Of a DNA stretch of 64,000 bases, positions 39,309 to 48,497 are shown piece by piece. This stretch comes from Candidatus Woesearchaeota archaeon (lineage in GTDB: Archaea; Nanobdellota; Nanobdellia; Woesearchaeales; JAHWIC01): assembly GCA_019322485.1 (NCBI GenBank), contig JAHWIK010000032.1:1-64000 (forward strand), read 5' to 3'. The notes below the pieces were generated by a model that was not told the origin of the DNA, ran no database searches, and saw only the letters and a list, made by a program, of their open reading frames with translations. The translations under genes were made by a program, and so were the position numbers. Every line of letters starts with the position of its first letter. Position 1 is the stretch's first letter.

Positions 39309-40451
39309 CTATAAAAAATCAACACTGAGCTCCAGCTGGTCATGAGTAGGGTATTCCTCGACAATAGCCGGTTTGAGATTTTTGTTTTTTATTTGATTTA
39401 TTAGTTGTATCATTATCTTAGAATCAATAAGGATTCTCAATTTAATCTTATCAACATTAATCAAGTTCTGAGGTATGTGGAATTCATCAGTTAATTCTTT
39501 TTTTATTTTATTTAATTTTTTAATAAAATCTTTAATTGAATTTTTATTTAATGATCCCAATTTCCTTCTGTATCCGAATCCTGGCTTTAATTTGTCGAGA
39601 TAAAGCGCTCCTCTTTTTAAGGTTCCATCAAAATTCATGATATCATAATCCCCCGCAATATTCTTTGCGCGCCTCTTGATTCTGTTTCCCATCTGCACCT
39701 TGTCTTTCAGTGTTGCAGTGCAGTAATGGATGTTTGGTATTTTCTTTTCAGCGTATTTCAGCAGTTTTAATGCCAGCTGTTCTGAGCCTTTGATGCCATA
39801 GGAGATATTGTCTTTTGTCCTGAATCCTTTTTCCAATAATTTGTTTGCATTGGTGTCTGAGATTTCGAGTTCATTTAGATTCAGAAAATCAATATTTATT
39901 CTCGACAAATAATCAATTAATTTCTTTGTTTCTTTTGCTTTTCCTGGAATAACTGGAATTTCAACACCAACAGACCAATTGAATTTTTTAGCAAGCTCTA
40001 TCCTGCTCCAATCCTTATTGTCTTCTATATCTGGATGGAACCTTATTTCATCAAGGCCTGCTTTGTACAATTTTTTCAGTTTTTCTTCTGTTATTAGTTT
40101 TGTTGGTGTGTACAAATGGATGTGAAATTCTTTTCCAAACTCTCTTTTTAACAATTTGATTAATGAAATTGTTCTGTCTAGCTTTGATATTGGGTCACCG
40201 CCTGTCAGGCCAGCACCTTTTGCACTGCATAGTTTTGCTTCCTCTATTATATCGTTGACTTTTTCTATTTTCCATTCATTTGCCCAGATATCATCCTTGT
40301 TGCGCTTTACATCGCTCAGAGGGCAGTAATAGCATTTTCTCGAGCATAAACCTGTTACAAAAAGAACAAGCTTAGCTCCTTGAACGCATAACTGGCAGCC
40401 TATTGGTAATCTGCCTATACTGTAGGAATAGTAGGGTGTTTTTTGTATCAT
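39309..40451 (-). CDS. Radical SAM protein, unknown substrate
   Basis: 380 residues. The cluster motif is C36-S-R-K-C40-Y-Y-C43, preceded by a second Cys pair (GCQLC, 19-22), which could hold a zinc or help the cluster. GGDPISKLDR (the SAM-binding glycine strand) and a TIM-barrel follow; the C-terminal 100 residues form a Lys-rich extra domain. Related archaeal radical SAM proteins have no assigned reaction. It begins 5 bases after the TatD gene ends, so it is the second gene of an operon. Confidence 0.85.
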   Translation of the reverse strand: MIQKTPYYSYSIGRLPIGCQLCVQGAKLVLFVTGLCSRKCYYCPLSDVKRNKDDIWANEWKIEKVNDIIEEAKLCSAKGAGLTGGDPISKLDRTISLIKLLKREFGKEFHIHLYTPTKLITEEKLKKLYKAGLDEIRFHPDIEDNKDWSRIELAKKFNWSVGVEIPVIPGKAKETKKLIDYLSRINIDFLNLNELEISDTNANKLLEKGFRTKDNISYGIKGSEQLALKLLKYAEKKIPNIHYCTATLKDKVQMGNRIKRRAKNIAGDYDIMNFDGTLKRGALYLDKLKPGFGYRRKLGSLNKNSIKDFIKKLNKIKKELTDEFHIPQNLINVDKIKLRILIDSKIMIQLINQIKNKNLKPAIVEEYPTHDQLELSVDFL

Positions 40452-40456
40452 TCTAA

Positions 40457-41260
40457 TTAACTGGTAAAGATGTTCTGAAAATTCATAAATATGTTATTTG
40501 CGACTTCTTCTGGCTCAAATTTCTTGATTTCTGCTATTTTCTTAATTGATTCAGCAACGTAAGCAGGCTCATTTATTTTGTCAGGGTAAGGGCTCAGGTA
40601 AGGAGCATCTGTTTCTGTCAAAAGCTGGTTGATGTTGACTAGTTCAGCCATCATCTGGAAATGCTGAAGCCTTGTTATTACAGGGGGGATTGAGAAGTTC
40701 CACCCATTGTCTGCTGCACGCTTTATCAGCTTCTTATTGCCTGAAAAACAATGTAAAACAATCTTTTTAGGGTCTATTGTAGAAGCTTCAAGCATATCAA
40801 CACAGTCCTGCTCAGCTTTTCTTGTGTGGACGATGATTGGCTTTTTTATCTTTTCAACTGTTGCAATCACCTTGTCAAAGACAAATTTCATCTCCTGCTG
40901 CTTGTCTTTAATCCAGTAATAATCCAGGCCAACCTCTCCAATAGCAATGCACTTGTCCTTGTTGTCCTCCATCCAGTCCAATTGCTGGTCTACATCAAGC
41001 TCTTCAACATCCCTCACAAATGAATCTGCCTCAATCTTAAGCTCATGAGCCAGAGCATCTATTGGATAAAGACCGAAAGAAGCCTTTACAATATCCAGGT
41101 ATTTTTCCTGGAGTTCCAGGGCTATTTTGTTTGTAGCAGAATTAACCCCAGAGGTGATTATTGCCTTCACGCCTGCTTTTCTTGCATTATCTATTACTTT
41201 ATCCAGATTATCCTTGAACTTTATGTGGTCAAGATGCGCGTGAATATCTACAAGTATCAT
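40457..41260 (-). CDS. tatD: TatD-family metal-dependent hydrolase
   Basis: 267 residues of the amidohydrolase-like TIM barrel: DIHAHLDH at the start, AIGEVGLDYYW, PIIVHTRKAEQD, VLHCFSGNKK and LTETDAPYLSPYP at the expected spacing, so all metal ligands are kept. Members are 3'-5' DNA exonucleases or possibly D-aminoacyl-tRNA deacylases in some lineages. It is the first gene of a two-gene operon with the radical SAM gene. A plus-strand tttataaat at 41283-41291 is its probable TATA region. Confidence 0.93.
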   Translation of the reverse strand: MILVDIHAHLDHIKFKDNLDKVIDNARKAGVKAIITSGVNSATNKIALELQEKYLDIVKASFGLYPIDALAHELKIEADSFVRDVEELDVDQQLDWMEDNKDKCIAIGEVGLDYYWIKDKQQEMKFVFDKVIATVEKIKKPIIVHTRKAEQDCVDMLEASTIDPKKIVLHCFSGNKKLIKRAADNGWNFSIPPVITRLQHFQMMAELVNINQLLTETDAPYLSPYPDKINEPAYVAESIKKIAEIKKFEPEEVANNIFMNFQNIFTS

Positions 41261-41376
41261 GATTTGTGAAGTAACAGCAAAGCTTTATAAATATTATTCT
41301 ATAACTCAGGCTTATGAGCTCAGTAAGAATGAGAGGGGCTTGAGTATTCTTTTTTGTTTTTGATAGTGAGGGTTAT

Positions 41377-41751
41377 ATGAAAGTAACTAAACTCCACGGA
41401 CTTGGGAATCATTTGGTATTGGATTGTTATGGCTGCGATAGAGGGAGCATCAACAGCAAAAGAGCAATATCCAGCATGCTTAAGGAGCTGCCTGAATTGA
41501 TTGGCATGAAGCGGATTTCAAAGCCGCATATAGTAGAATACAAGGCAGAGCAGGAACCTGAGTCAGGGATAACTGGATTTGTCCTGCTGGCAGAGAGCCA
41601 TATAAGCATCCACACATACCCAAAAAAAAGCTATTTTGCCTTTGACATATTCTCCTGCAGGGAATTTGACGTCAACAGGGCAGTGGATTATGTCAGAGAC
41701 AAATTCAGGATAAAGAGGATTAGAAGAAATATTGTTAAGAGAGGATACTAA
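41377..41751 (+). CDS. speD: S-adenosylmethionine decarboxylase proenzyme
   Basis: 124 residues, the class 1B (archaeal/Bacillus) form. Self-cleavage occurs between Glu73 and Ser74 in LAESHISIHTYP, turning Ser74 into the pyruvoyl cofactor; His79 and Cys94 are the helper residues and both are present. It provides decarboxylated SAM for spermidine, which is the donor for the deoxyhypusine synthase encoded by the next gene; the two overlap (TAATG). No spermidine synthase is in the window. It heads the seven-gene operon reaching 46524. Confidence 0.96.
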   Translation: MKVTKLHGLGNHLVLDCYGCDRGSINSKRAISSMLKELPELIGMKRISKPHIVEYKAEQEPESGITGFVLLAESHISIHTYPKKSYFAFDIFSCREFDVNRAVDYVRDKFRIKRIRRNIVKRGY

Positions 41752-42665
41752 TGAAGCCTGTAAAACAGATAAATATAAAAGAAGGAATGAAGGTGAATGA
41801 GCTAGTTGGAGAGATGAAACAAAGCGGTGTTATGGGAGCTGGAAGGATAGGCAGAGCTGCAGATATTTGGGAATCTATGGTCAAAGACGAGGACTGCAAG
41901 GTATTTCTTGGCCTGGCTGGGGCAATGGTTCCAGGCGGGATGAAGGATATTATCATTGATATGCTTGACTCTGGCTGGGTCGATATACTGGTCACAACCG
42001 GCGCTAATCTGACCCATGACCTTGTTGAGGCTCTTGGCTATAATCATCTGCAGGGCTCAAGTAATGTTGACGACAAAGAGCTGCACAAAAAGAAGATTGA
42101 CAGGATATATGAATCATATATGCCTAATGAGGTTTACGAGGGAATGGAGGATTTCTTCAGCAAACATTTTGACAAATTAAGTATGACAAAGAGCGTTAAT
42201 GAGTTTTTATGGAAACTTGGAGCATTAGTTGACAAGAAATCAATTCTGCAAAGCTGCTCTAAGAACAAGATACCTGTGTTCTGCCCTGCCCTGATTGATT
42301 CAGGAATTGGGCTGATGGTCTGGGGAAACCTTGCTAAAGGCAAGAGCATAAACCTGAGTGAATTTGAGGACCTTAAGGAGATGCTGGATATTGCGTGGAC
42401 GTGCAAAAAGGCAGGTGTTGTTTATGTTGGCGGTGGTGTCCCAAAGAACCACATACAGCAGGCTATGCAGTTTTCAAAAGGCGCAATGTACGGTGTTCAG
42501 ATTACAATGGACAGGCCTGAGCCAGGCGGAAGCTCTGGTGCAGAGCTGCGAGAAGGAATTTCATGGGGAAAGCTTAATGAGAAGGGGGAATATATTGATG
42601 TTATATGTGATGCAACTATTGCACTGCCATTAATCCATGCTGCTTTAAAGGACAGGATAAAATGA
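41751..42665 (+). CDS. dys: Deoxyhypusine synthase
   Basis: 304 residues, NAD-dependent Rossmann-type enzyme that moves the butylamine of spermidine to a Lys of aIF5A. The active-site Lys is Lys274 in GISWGKL, within the typical GSSGAELREGISWGK; NAD-binding features include TTGANLTHDLVEALG and VYVGGGVPKNHI. Length is slightly below the usual 310-340. It overlaps speD upstream and panB downstream, linking polyamine use with CoA synthesis in one transcript. aIF5A itself is not in the window. Confidence 0.95.
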   Translation: MKPVKQINIKEGMKVNELVGEMKQSGVMGAGRIGRAADIWESMVKDEDCKVFLGLAGAMVPGGMKDIIIDMLDSGWVDILVTTGANLTHDLVEALGYNHLQGSSNVDDKELHKKKIDRIYESYMPNEVYEGMEDFFSKHFDKLSMTKSVNEFLWKLGALVDKKSILQSCSKNKIPVFCPALIDSGIGLMVWGNLAKGKSINLSEFEDLKEMLDIAWTCKKAGVVYVGGGVPKNHIQQAMQFSKGAMYGVQITMDRPEPGGSSGAELREGISWGKLNEKGEYIDVICDATIALPLIHAALKDRIK

Positions 42666-43429
42666 GACGAACAATCGGAAATATGAAATCAACAAAAGGC
42701 AAGGAGAAGATTACAGTTTTAACAGCTTATGACTACTCTGCTGCCAGAATAATTGATGAGGCTGGTGTTGATATAATCCTTGTTGGAGATTCTCTAGGAA
42801 ATGTTGTCCTAGGGTATGAGAGCACTAAAGAGGTTACTATGGAAGACATGCTCAGGCATACTGGCGCTGTTGCCCGTGGAGCAAAGGACTGCCTGATTGT
42901 TGCTGACATGCCGTATAATTCTGATGAAACAATGGGTTTGGCAGTAAAGAATGCAAAATTACTGATAAAGGCAGGCGCTCATGCAGTAAAGATAGAGGGG
43001 AAACCAGAGATAGCTGAGGCATTGGTTAAGGAAAATATAATAGTTATGGGGCATGTTGGTTTACTGCCGCAAACAGCTGAAGAGATGAAGGTGCAGGGTA
43101 AGGACGAAGAAAGCGCTGGAAATATCCTGAATGACGCGATTGCCCTGGAAAAGGCTGGATGTTTTGCTATTGTTCTCGAATGCGTGCCTGAGGATTTGGC
43201 AAAGAAGATTACAGAAACAGTAAAGATACCTACAATTGGAATTGGTTCTGGGCCTTATTGCGACGGCCAGGTGCTTGTAAGCAATGACATGCTTGGATTG
43301 TTTGATAAAACCCCAAAGTTTGTAAGGAAATATGCGAATCTTAAGGATGAGATAAAGAAGGCTGTTGAGGAATACTGCAAAGATGTTAAGGAAGGTAATT
43401 TTCCTTCTGATAAAGAGTGCTTTAAATGA
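42662..43429 (+). CDS. panB: Ketopantoate hydroxymethyltransferase
   Basis: 255 residues. Catalyses the folate-dependent (or methanopterin-type) hydroxymethyl transfer to 2-oxoisovalerate giving ketopantoate, the first step of pantoate synthesis. Signatures: VLTAYDYSAARIIDEAGVD, ILVGDSLGNVVLGYEST, KIEGKPEIAEALV, MGHVGLLPQ and IGIGSGPYCDGQVLV with Mg-binding residues. ATGA overlap with dys and with the following panD. Confidence 0.96.
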   Translation: MRRTIGNMKSTKGKEKITVLTAYDYSAARIIDEAGVDIILVGDSLGNVVLGYESTKEVTMEDMLRHTGAVARGAKDCLIVADMPYNSDETMGLAVKNAKLLIKAGAHAVKIEGKPEIAEALVKENIIVMGHVGLLPQTAEEMKVQGKDEESAGNILNDAIALEKAGCFAIVLECVPEDLAKKITETVKIPTIGIGSGPYCDGQVLVSNDMLGLFDKTPKFVRKYANLKDEIKKAVEEYCKDVKEGNFPSDKECFK

Positions 43430-43770
43430 TGCGAACAATAATGAAATCAAAGCTTCATAATGCAACTATTACCCAGGCTAATGTAAATTATGAAGGGAGT
43501 ATTACGATTGATAAGGAATTAGTTGAGAAGGCTAATTTAATTGGAGGCGAACGAGTTCAGATTGTGGATTTAGATAATGGTGAGAGGCTTGAAACCTATG
43601 TTATTGTTGGTGAGCGGGGCTCTGGTGTAATTGGAATGAATGGTCCTGCTGCTCTGAAGTGTGAGAAAGGCCATAAAGTGCATATAATCTCTTATGTTAT
43701 GGCTGATGATAGAGAATTAGTTGAGCCTAGAGTTATAATTCTTAACGAGGGTAATAAGATAAAACAATGA
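43426..43770 (+). CDS. panD: Aspartate 1-decarboxylase, pyruvoyl type
   Basis: 114 residues. The bacterial-type PanD proenzyme: MRTIMKSKLHNATITQANVN, then Y22-E-G24-S25 where cleavage between Gly24 and Ser25 gives the pyruvoyl group, at the same numbering as the E. coli enzyme; Lys9 and the NGPAA segment are also kept. Makes beta-alanine, the co-substrate of PPS. Most archaea instead use a PLP-dependent aspartate decarboxylase (MfnA type), so this gene within an otherwise archaeal-type pathway looks acquired from bacteria. It overlaps panB (ATGATG) and coaBC. Confidence 0.95.
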   Translation: MMRTIMKSKLHNATITQANVNYEGSITIDKELVEKANLIGGERVQIVDLDNGERLETYVIVGERGSGVIGMNGPAALKCEKGHKVHIISYVMADDRELVEPRVIILNEGNKIKQ

Positions 43771-44960
43771 AAAACATAATAGTGGGGGTAAGTTCTGGCA
43801 TAGCATCATATAAGGTTGTTGACTTAGTTAAATCTCTAACAAAAAAATATAATGTAAATGTAATAATGACTGAGAACGCAACTAAACTTATACACGATAC
43901 TGAGTTTAGAAAGGCTTCTAAGAACAAAGTTGCATCTGAATTATTCCAAAAAAACTTCAATTATGCTGATTACATAAAGAAAAAGAAATACATTAAGCAT
44001 ATCTCTCTTGCTGACAAGGCTGACTTGGTTGTTATTGCTCCTGCAACTGCTAATGTTGTTGCTAAACTGGCTAATGGTGTTGCTGATGATTTATTGACGA
44101 CAACTGTGCTTGCTACACAGGCCGATGTTGTTGTTTGTCCGTCGATGAACTGCAAGATGTGGAGCAATCAATTAACAAAAAACAATATTAAAAAATTAAA
44201 AAAGATAGGATTCCATATTATAGAGCCCGAGCATGGTGATTTGGCATGCGGTTATAAGGGCATTGGAAGGCTTCCTGATGTGAAAAAGATTGAGAAGTTC
44301 ATTAATGACCTTATTAATAAACAAAATCAATTAAAAAATAAGAAAATAATAATCACAGCTGGTGGGACTTCTGAGGCTATTGATGATGTTAGGGTCATAA
44401 CTAACAAAAGCTCTGGGAAGATGGGTATATATATCGCTGAAGAGGCTCACAGAAGGGGAGCTAAAGTAACTTTAATCAGGGGAAACACCACAGTACAGCC
44501 CAGTTATGATTTTTTTAAGGATTTAAGGATTGAAAAAGTTAATGATTTGTACTCAATGATAAAAAAGAATATTAAAAATAATGATGTAATTATCCATGCT
44601 GCTGCTGTATCTGACTTTAGCGTCGATAAATCAATAGGAAAAATCAAATCAAATAAGAAATTATCAATAAAACTTAAACCAACCATAAAAATAATCAATC
44701 AAATTAAAAAATTAAACAAGAAAATAAAGCTGGTTGGTTTTAAGGCTGAATCAAAAGTAAGTAAAAAACAGCTGGTTGATAGTGCTTTTAATAGATTAAA
44801 AGAGTCCAAAGCTGATTTAATGGTTGCTAATGATGTTGGCAAAGGTGTTTTTGGCTCTGAGAATAATGATGTATTTATCGTCGATAAAAAGAAAAAAGTA
44901 AGAAATATAAAAGGAACTAAAAGAAAGATTGCTAGTGAGTTGATTGATTTACTAAAATGA
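43767..44960 (+). CDS. coaBC: Phosphopantothenoylcysteine synthetase/decarboxylase
   Basis: 397 residues, fused CoaC (flavin-dependent decarboxylase, about 1-180) and CoaB (ligase, about 190-397). CoaC motifs VGVSSGIASYK, DLVVIAPATANVVAKLANG and PSMNCKMW and the Cys-containing GDLACGYKGIGRL; CoaB motifs IITAGGTSEAIDDVRVITNKSSG, HAAAVSDF and KLVGFKAES. Converts 4'-phosphopantothenate through phosphopantothenoylcysteine to 4'-phosphopantetheine. ATGA overlaps at both ends. AT-rich in the CoaB half with many Lys and Asn codons. Confidence 0.96.
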   Translation: MKNIIVGVSSGIASYKVVDLVKSLTKKYNVNVIMTENATKLIHDTEFRKASKNKVASELFQKNFNYADYIKKKKYIKHISLADKADLVVIAPATANVVAKLANGVADDLLTTTVLATQADVVVCPSMNCKMWSNQLTKNNIKKLKKIGFHIIEPEHGDLACGYKGIGRLPDVKKIEKFINDLINKQNQLKNKKIIITAGGTSEAIDDVRVITNKSSGKMGIYIAEEAHRRGAKVTLIRGNTTVQPSYDFFKDLRIEKVNDLYSMIKKNIKNNDVIIHAAAVSDFSVDKSIGKIKSNKKLSIKLKPTIKIINQIKKLNKKIKLVGFKAESKVSKKQLVDSAFNRLKESKADLMVANDVGKGVFGSENNDVFIVDKKKKVRNIKGTKRKIASELIDLLK

Positions 44961-45799
44961 CTGCAAAAGCATTTGCTCCAGGAAACGTTTCATGTATCTT
45001 TAGGGTTATTGATAACAAGAATCCGCTGAAGAAACACTCATTAGGTGTTGGATTTACAGTAAATAAAGGTGTTTATGTTGCAGTTTCTTTCAATAAAACA
45101 AATTCAATGTATTTTAATAATAGAAAATTGAAATTACCGACGGTAACTTCCGTGATTAAGAAGCTGACTGATAAGCCAGTTAAGGTAAAAATTAAGTCGC
45201 AATTACCTCTTGGAGCTGGTTTTGGTGTGACTGGAGCTTGTGCAATAGCAACAGCATATGCTCTTGGCAGGCTGCTTAAACTTAAGAAAAACAAAAAAGA
45301 GCTTGCAATGGTTGCGCATATGGCAGAGGTTAAGAATCACACCGGCCTGGGGGATGTTGGTGGCCAGTTTAACGGCGGTTTTAATGCAAAATTCACACAA
45401 GGGCAGCCATTAAAGGGCAAGAGTTTGGGTATTACCGACAAGAATATTTACTATAAGTTCTTTTCAAAGTTAGAGACAAAGAAAATAATCAATAATAAAA
45501 ATAAAAAGATTAAAGTCAATAAAGCAGGAGATAAATCATTAAAATCAATAAAAAAAATAATCAATAATAAAAAAATCAATAAAAAAGAATTATTAAAAAA
45601 TATAATAGAAGCATCTAAAGAGTTTAGTGCTGACAGCGGTTTAATGGTCGACAAAAGGGTTAAGAATCTGGTTAAAAAAATTGAAAATAAGGGTGGAACT
45701 GCTTCAATGATCATGCTTGGAAATGCTGTTTTCAGCGATACTTGGTTTTCAGGAAGCAAAAAGATTAAAATATCCAGCAAAGGTGCTTGTTTACTATGA
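44957..45799 (+). CDS. Pantoate kinase (archaeal GHMP family)
   Basis: 280 residues of GHMP kinase fold: APGNVSCIFRV near the start, the ATP loop LPLGAGFGVTGACAIATAYAL, and GLGDVGGQFNGGF. Together with PPS it forms the archaeal route in which pantoate is phosphorylated before joining beta-alanine, instead of bacterial PanC and CoaA. A Lys/Asn-rich stretch (about 175-215, KIINNKNKKIKVNKAGD) is a low-complexity insertion. ATGA overlap with both neighbours. Confidence 0.92.
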   Translation: MTAKAFAPGNVSCIFRVIDNKNPLKKHSLGVGFTVNKGVYVAVSFNKTNSMYFNNRKLKLPTVTSVIKKLTDKPVKVKIKSQLPLGAGFGVTGACAIATAYALGRLLKLKKNKKELAMVAHMAEVKNHTGLGDVGGQFNGGFNAKFTQGQPLKGKSLGITDKNIYYKFFSKLETKKIINNKNKKIKVNKAGDKSLKSIKKIINNKKINKKELLKNIIEASKEFSADSGLMVDKRVKNLVKKIENKGGTASMIMLGNAVFSDTWFSGSKKIKISSKGACLL

Positions 45800-46524
45800 G
45801 TGATGCCCCAAAATCCCATCCAAGGTATCTGTCGTTAATGATACGCGACAGAATAGCTGATGGAGTAAAGAGAGGCATCACTTCTCCGCATGGTCTTATT
45901 GCACATGGCAGAGGGGAAGCGCTTGATTATATTATTGGCGAGAGGACACATGATTTTGCTAAAAAGGCAATTGAAGCAGGAGCAGCAATGCTGCTTTTGG
46001 CTAAAAAGGCAATTATTTCTGTTAATGGGAATGCTGCTGCACTTGTTCCAGGAGAGCTTATTAAGCTTTCAAAGCTTGTAAATGGAAAACTCGAAATAAA
46101 CATATTCCACACCTCAAAGAAACGCGAGATAAAGATACAGCGGCACCTGCTTAGGAATGGTGCAAAAGAGGTTTTACTGCCAAAAAAGAAGCTTATTCCA
46201 GGAATTGCGTCCAACAGAAGCAGATGCAATCCAGAAGGCATATACAAGGCTGATGTTGTATTTGTTCCTCTTGAAGATGGAGACAGATGCGAGGCATTGC
46301 GCAGGATGGACAAAAAGGTCATAACTGTTGATTTAAACCCAATGTCAAGGACTTCAAAGACAGCTAGTATCACAATTGTAGATAATATTATCCGTGCAAT
46401 GCCTTTGTTGATTGATAGCGTCTATAAATTAAGAAAATTGAAAAATGACCAGCTTGAAAAAATCATTAAAGATTACAATAATAAGAAAATTCTTGTTCAA
46501 GCTTTGAAAGCTGTTAAGAAATAA
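45796..46524 (+). CDS. 4-phosphopantoate-beta-alanine ligase (PPS)
   Basis: 242 residues from the ATG at 45796, which overlaps the TGA of the pantoate kinase gene. The family (COG1701) is only archaeal; SHPRYLSLMIRDRIADGVK, GLIAHGRGEALDYI, IPGIASNRSRCNPEGIYKAD and VDLNPMSRTSKTASITIVDN are its conserved blocks. It condenses 4-phosphopantoate with beta-alanine. Last gene of the operon; its stop is 5 bases from the end of the convergent Cys-rich protein gene. Missing from the window for full CoA synthesis: ketopantoate reductase, PPAT and dephospho-CoA kinase. Confidence 0.95.
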   Translation: MSDAPKSHPRYLSLMIRDRIADGVKRGITSPHGLIAHGRGEALDYIIGERTHDFAKKAIEAGAAMLLLAKKAIISVNGNAAALVPGELIKLSKLVNGKLEINIFHTSKKREIKIQRHLLRNGAKEVLLPKKKLIPGIASNRSRCNPEGIYKADVVFVPLEDGDRCEALRRMDKKVITVDLNPMSRTSKTASITIVDNIIRAMPLLIDSVYKLRKLKNDQLEKIIKDYNNKKILVQALKAVKK

Positions 46525-46529
46525 TCCTG

Positions 46530-48428
46530 CTAGCTATGAAGGTCTCCTTCACATTCAGCAACATTATAATCACTGGATGCATAATTGCCTTCTTTCCATC
46601 TGTTTAGCATTGCAGTTAAATCCGCCTGGTCGAACCTGCAGGTTCCGTCCAGCCCTTCCAGGGAATCTGCATCATCATTTGCCTGCTGCAATGACTGGTC
46701 TATTTCTTCCTGGGTGGAGCCCTGGTCTAACATGTTCTGTATGAAAACTTCGGTAAAGGTTACATTCATCTCCACAATCCTGTGGTAGAAAACACATTTA
46801 TTCAGCTCTATTCCTTTTATTTCGAGATAGTTGGTAGTTTCTTGCAGCATGCCGAAGAGGTTAACAACAGATGTATTTGTGACGCTGGCACGCTCACAAT
46901 TTTCTGAGGCTGTTATAAAGCAATCAATATCCAGGTCACAATCAATAGATGCCTGGCAATCAGTATCATTAGTATCGTCGCAGCCCAGAGGGCAGTAATT
47001 ATCTCCGCCTACACAGCCTGTTATTAAGATGTTGGAGCATGATGGGGGGGCTCCTGCACAGGCATCAGTTGTTGAGGGATCACTGTCATAACATTCAGCA
47101 TCTGCTGAGCATCTGCAGTTATTGTCAGTTAGAGGGGTGCAGGTTGAGGGGCAATAGTCGTCTCCATCTATGCATTCTGTTATTGGGGTATTGAAGCATG
47201 TCTTCGGTGTTCCTGAGCAGTTATCAGCTGTTGACGGGTCGCTGTCATCGCAGTCAACATCTACAGAGCATTCATCTGGCTGCGCGCAGTCCTGGTCATC
47301 GTCATAGATGCAGCCTGATGGGCAGTAATCATCTCCTGTTATGCACTCTGTTGTTAATGTGTTAGAGCATGTCTTTGGGGTTCCTGTGCAGTTGTCAATT
47401 GTTGACGGGTCGTCGTCATCGCAGTCATCATCTGTTAGGCATTCGTCTGGCTGCGCGCAATCATTGTCATCATCATATGTGCAGCCTGATGGGCAGTAAT
47501 TATCACCATCCAAGCATGCTGTTATTGGGATATTGGAGCATGTCTTTGGTGTTCCTGTACAGATATCTCTTGTTGAGGTAACATTATCATCACATTCAGT
47601 ATTTATGGTGCATTCATCCAATATTTCTTCATGTGAACAGGTGGCGTTAATAGTTCCAGGTCTATCGCATGTATCAATAGTAGCAGGGTCGTCATCGTCA
47701 CAATCTTCATGGCTGCAACAGACATAAGGCAGACAGGCGTAGTGGAAAAGGTATTCACACTCTCCGCATTCGAGAGGCACGCAATGGTTGTCCATACACC
47801 TTTCCTCATCAGAACAATCTTCATTCTTGCAGCATTCATAACTCAAACAGATTCGGTTCTCTATATACTGGCATTCTTCGCAGACTATAGACTCGCATTT
47901 ATGGTCTGTGCACCTCTTATCATCCGCGCAGTCCTTGCTGTCACAACACTCGTAATCCACGCATACATGATCATCAAGGAACTGGCATTCATCGCAGGTC
48001 GGCTCAATGCAGCTGTGCTCTTCGCATAGCTGTTCACCTAAACAGCTGGTATCATCACAGCAGGTCTCCATTGTCTCTCCCCGCTCTATCTTTCCATTCC
48101 CGCATACTGGCTGCAGGAACATAAAATATCCTCCTGCTAGAAGAATTAAAGGGATAACTACTAAGGCTATCTCCAAGCCAAGCTTGCCAGAGAAACCTGC
48201 TGCATGGATTGCTCCTGGTGCATATTTTTTATGGGCTGCTTTTTTTATTGGCTGAACAGGCAATATCTGCTTCTGGGGCATAGGCTTTGCCTGCGCCATT
48301 GAGTTGATTGTATCCCAAACATTCTGAGAAGGGTATCCAAGCTTGACAAGATAATCGGCAATTGCAGACTTATTGTATCCTTTACCCATATAGGTCCTTA
48401 TATAGCCAACTAGCCTATTGTCTATCAT
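46530..48428 (-). CDS. Large Cys-rich surface protein with DxDxD-type repeats
   Basis: 632 residues. Cytoplasmic start domain (MIDNRLVGYIRTYMGKGYNK... LVKLGYPSQNV), a basic linker, one membrane helix (about 82-105), then an extracellular region. Residues 105-230 carry dense CxxC-type units (CDECQFLDDHVCVDYECCDS, repeated about three times), and 230-480 carry four or five repeats of the type CxxDxDCDDxDPSTxDNCxGTPKTCSN followed by GDxYCPSGC. The Asp-rich loops resemble calcium-binding and the Cys are even-spaced for disulfides. The last 130 residues are a separate alpha-helical domain (LNRWKEGNYASSDYN). Repeats are nearly identical at DNA level, so copy number could vary. Confidence 0.8.
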   Translation of the reverse strand: MIDNRLVGYIRTYMGKGYNKSAIADYLVKLGYPSQNVWDTINSMAQAKPMPQKQILPVQPIKKAAHKKYAPGAIHAAGFSGKLGLEIALVVIPLILLAGGYFMFLQPVCGNGKIERGETMETCCDDTSCLGEQLCEEHSCIEPTCDECQFLDDHVCVDYECCDSKDCADDKRCTDHKCESIVCEECQYIENRICLSYECCKNEDCSDEERCMDNHCVPLECGECEYLFHYACLPYVCCSHEDCDDDDPATIDTCDRPGTINATCSHEEILDECTINTECDDNVTSTRDICTGTPKTCSNIPITACLDGDNYCPSGCTYDDDNDCAQPDECLTDDDCDDDDPSTIDNCTGTPKTCSNTLTTECITGDDYCPSGCIYDDDQDCAQPDECSVDVDCDDSDPSTADNCSGTPKTCFNTPITECIDGDDYCPSTCTPLTDNNCRCSADAECYDSDPSTTDACAGAPPSCSNILITGCVGGDNYCPLGCDDTNDTDCQASIDCDLDIDCFITASENCERASVTNTSVVNLFGMLQETTNYLEIKGIELNKCVFYHRIVEMNVTFTEVFIQNMLDQGSTQEEIDQSLQQANDDADSLEGLDGTCRFDQADLTAMLNRWKEGNYASSDYNVAECEGDLHS

Positions 48429-48497
48429 TCCTAACCTCTTTTTTTACTGAATTATCTAGTATATGGTTTAAATATCTTTTGTAGTATAAAAGGTTAT

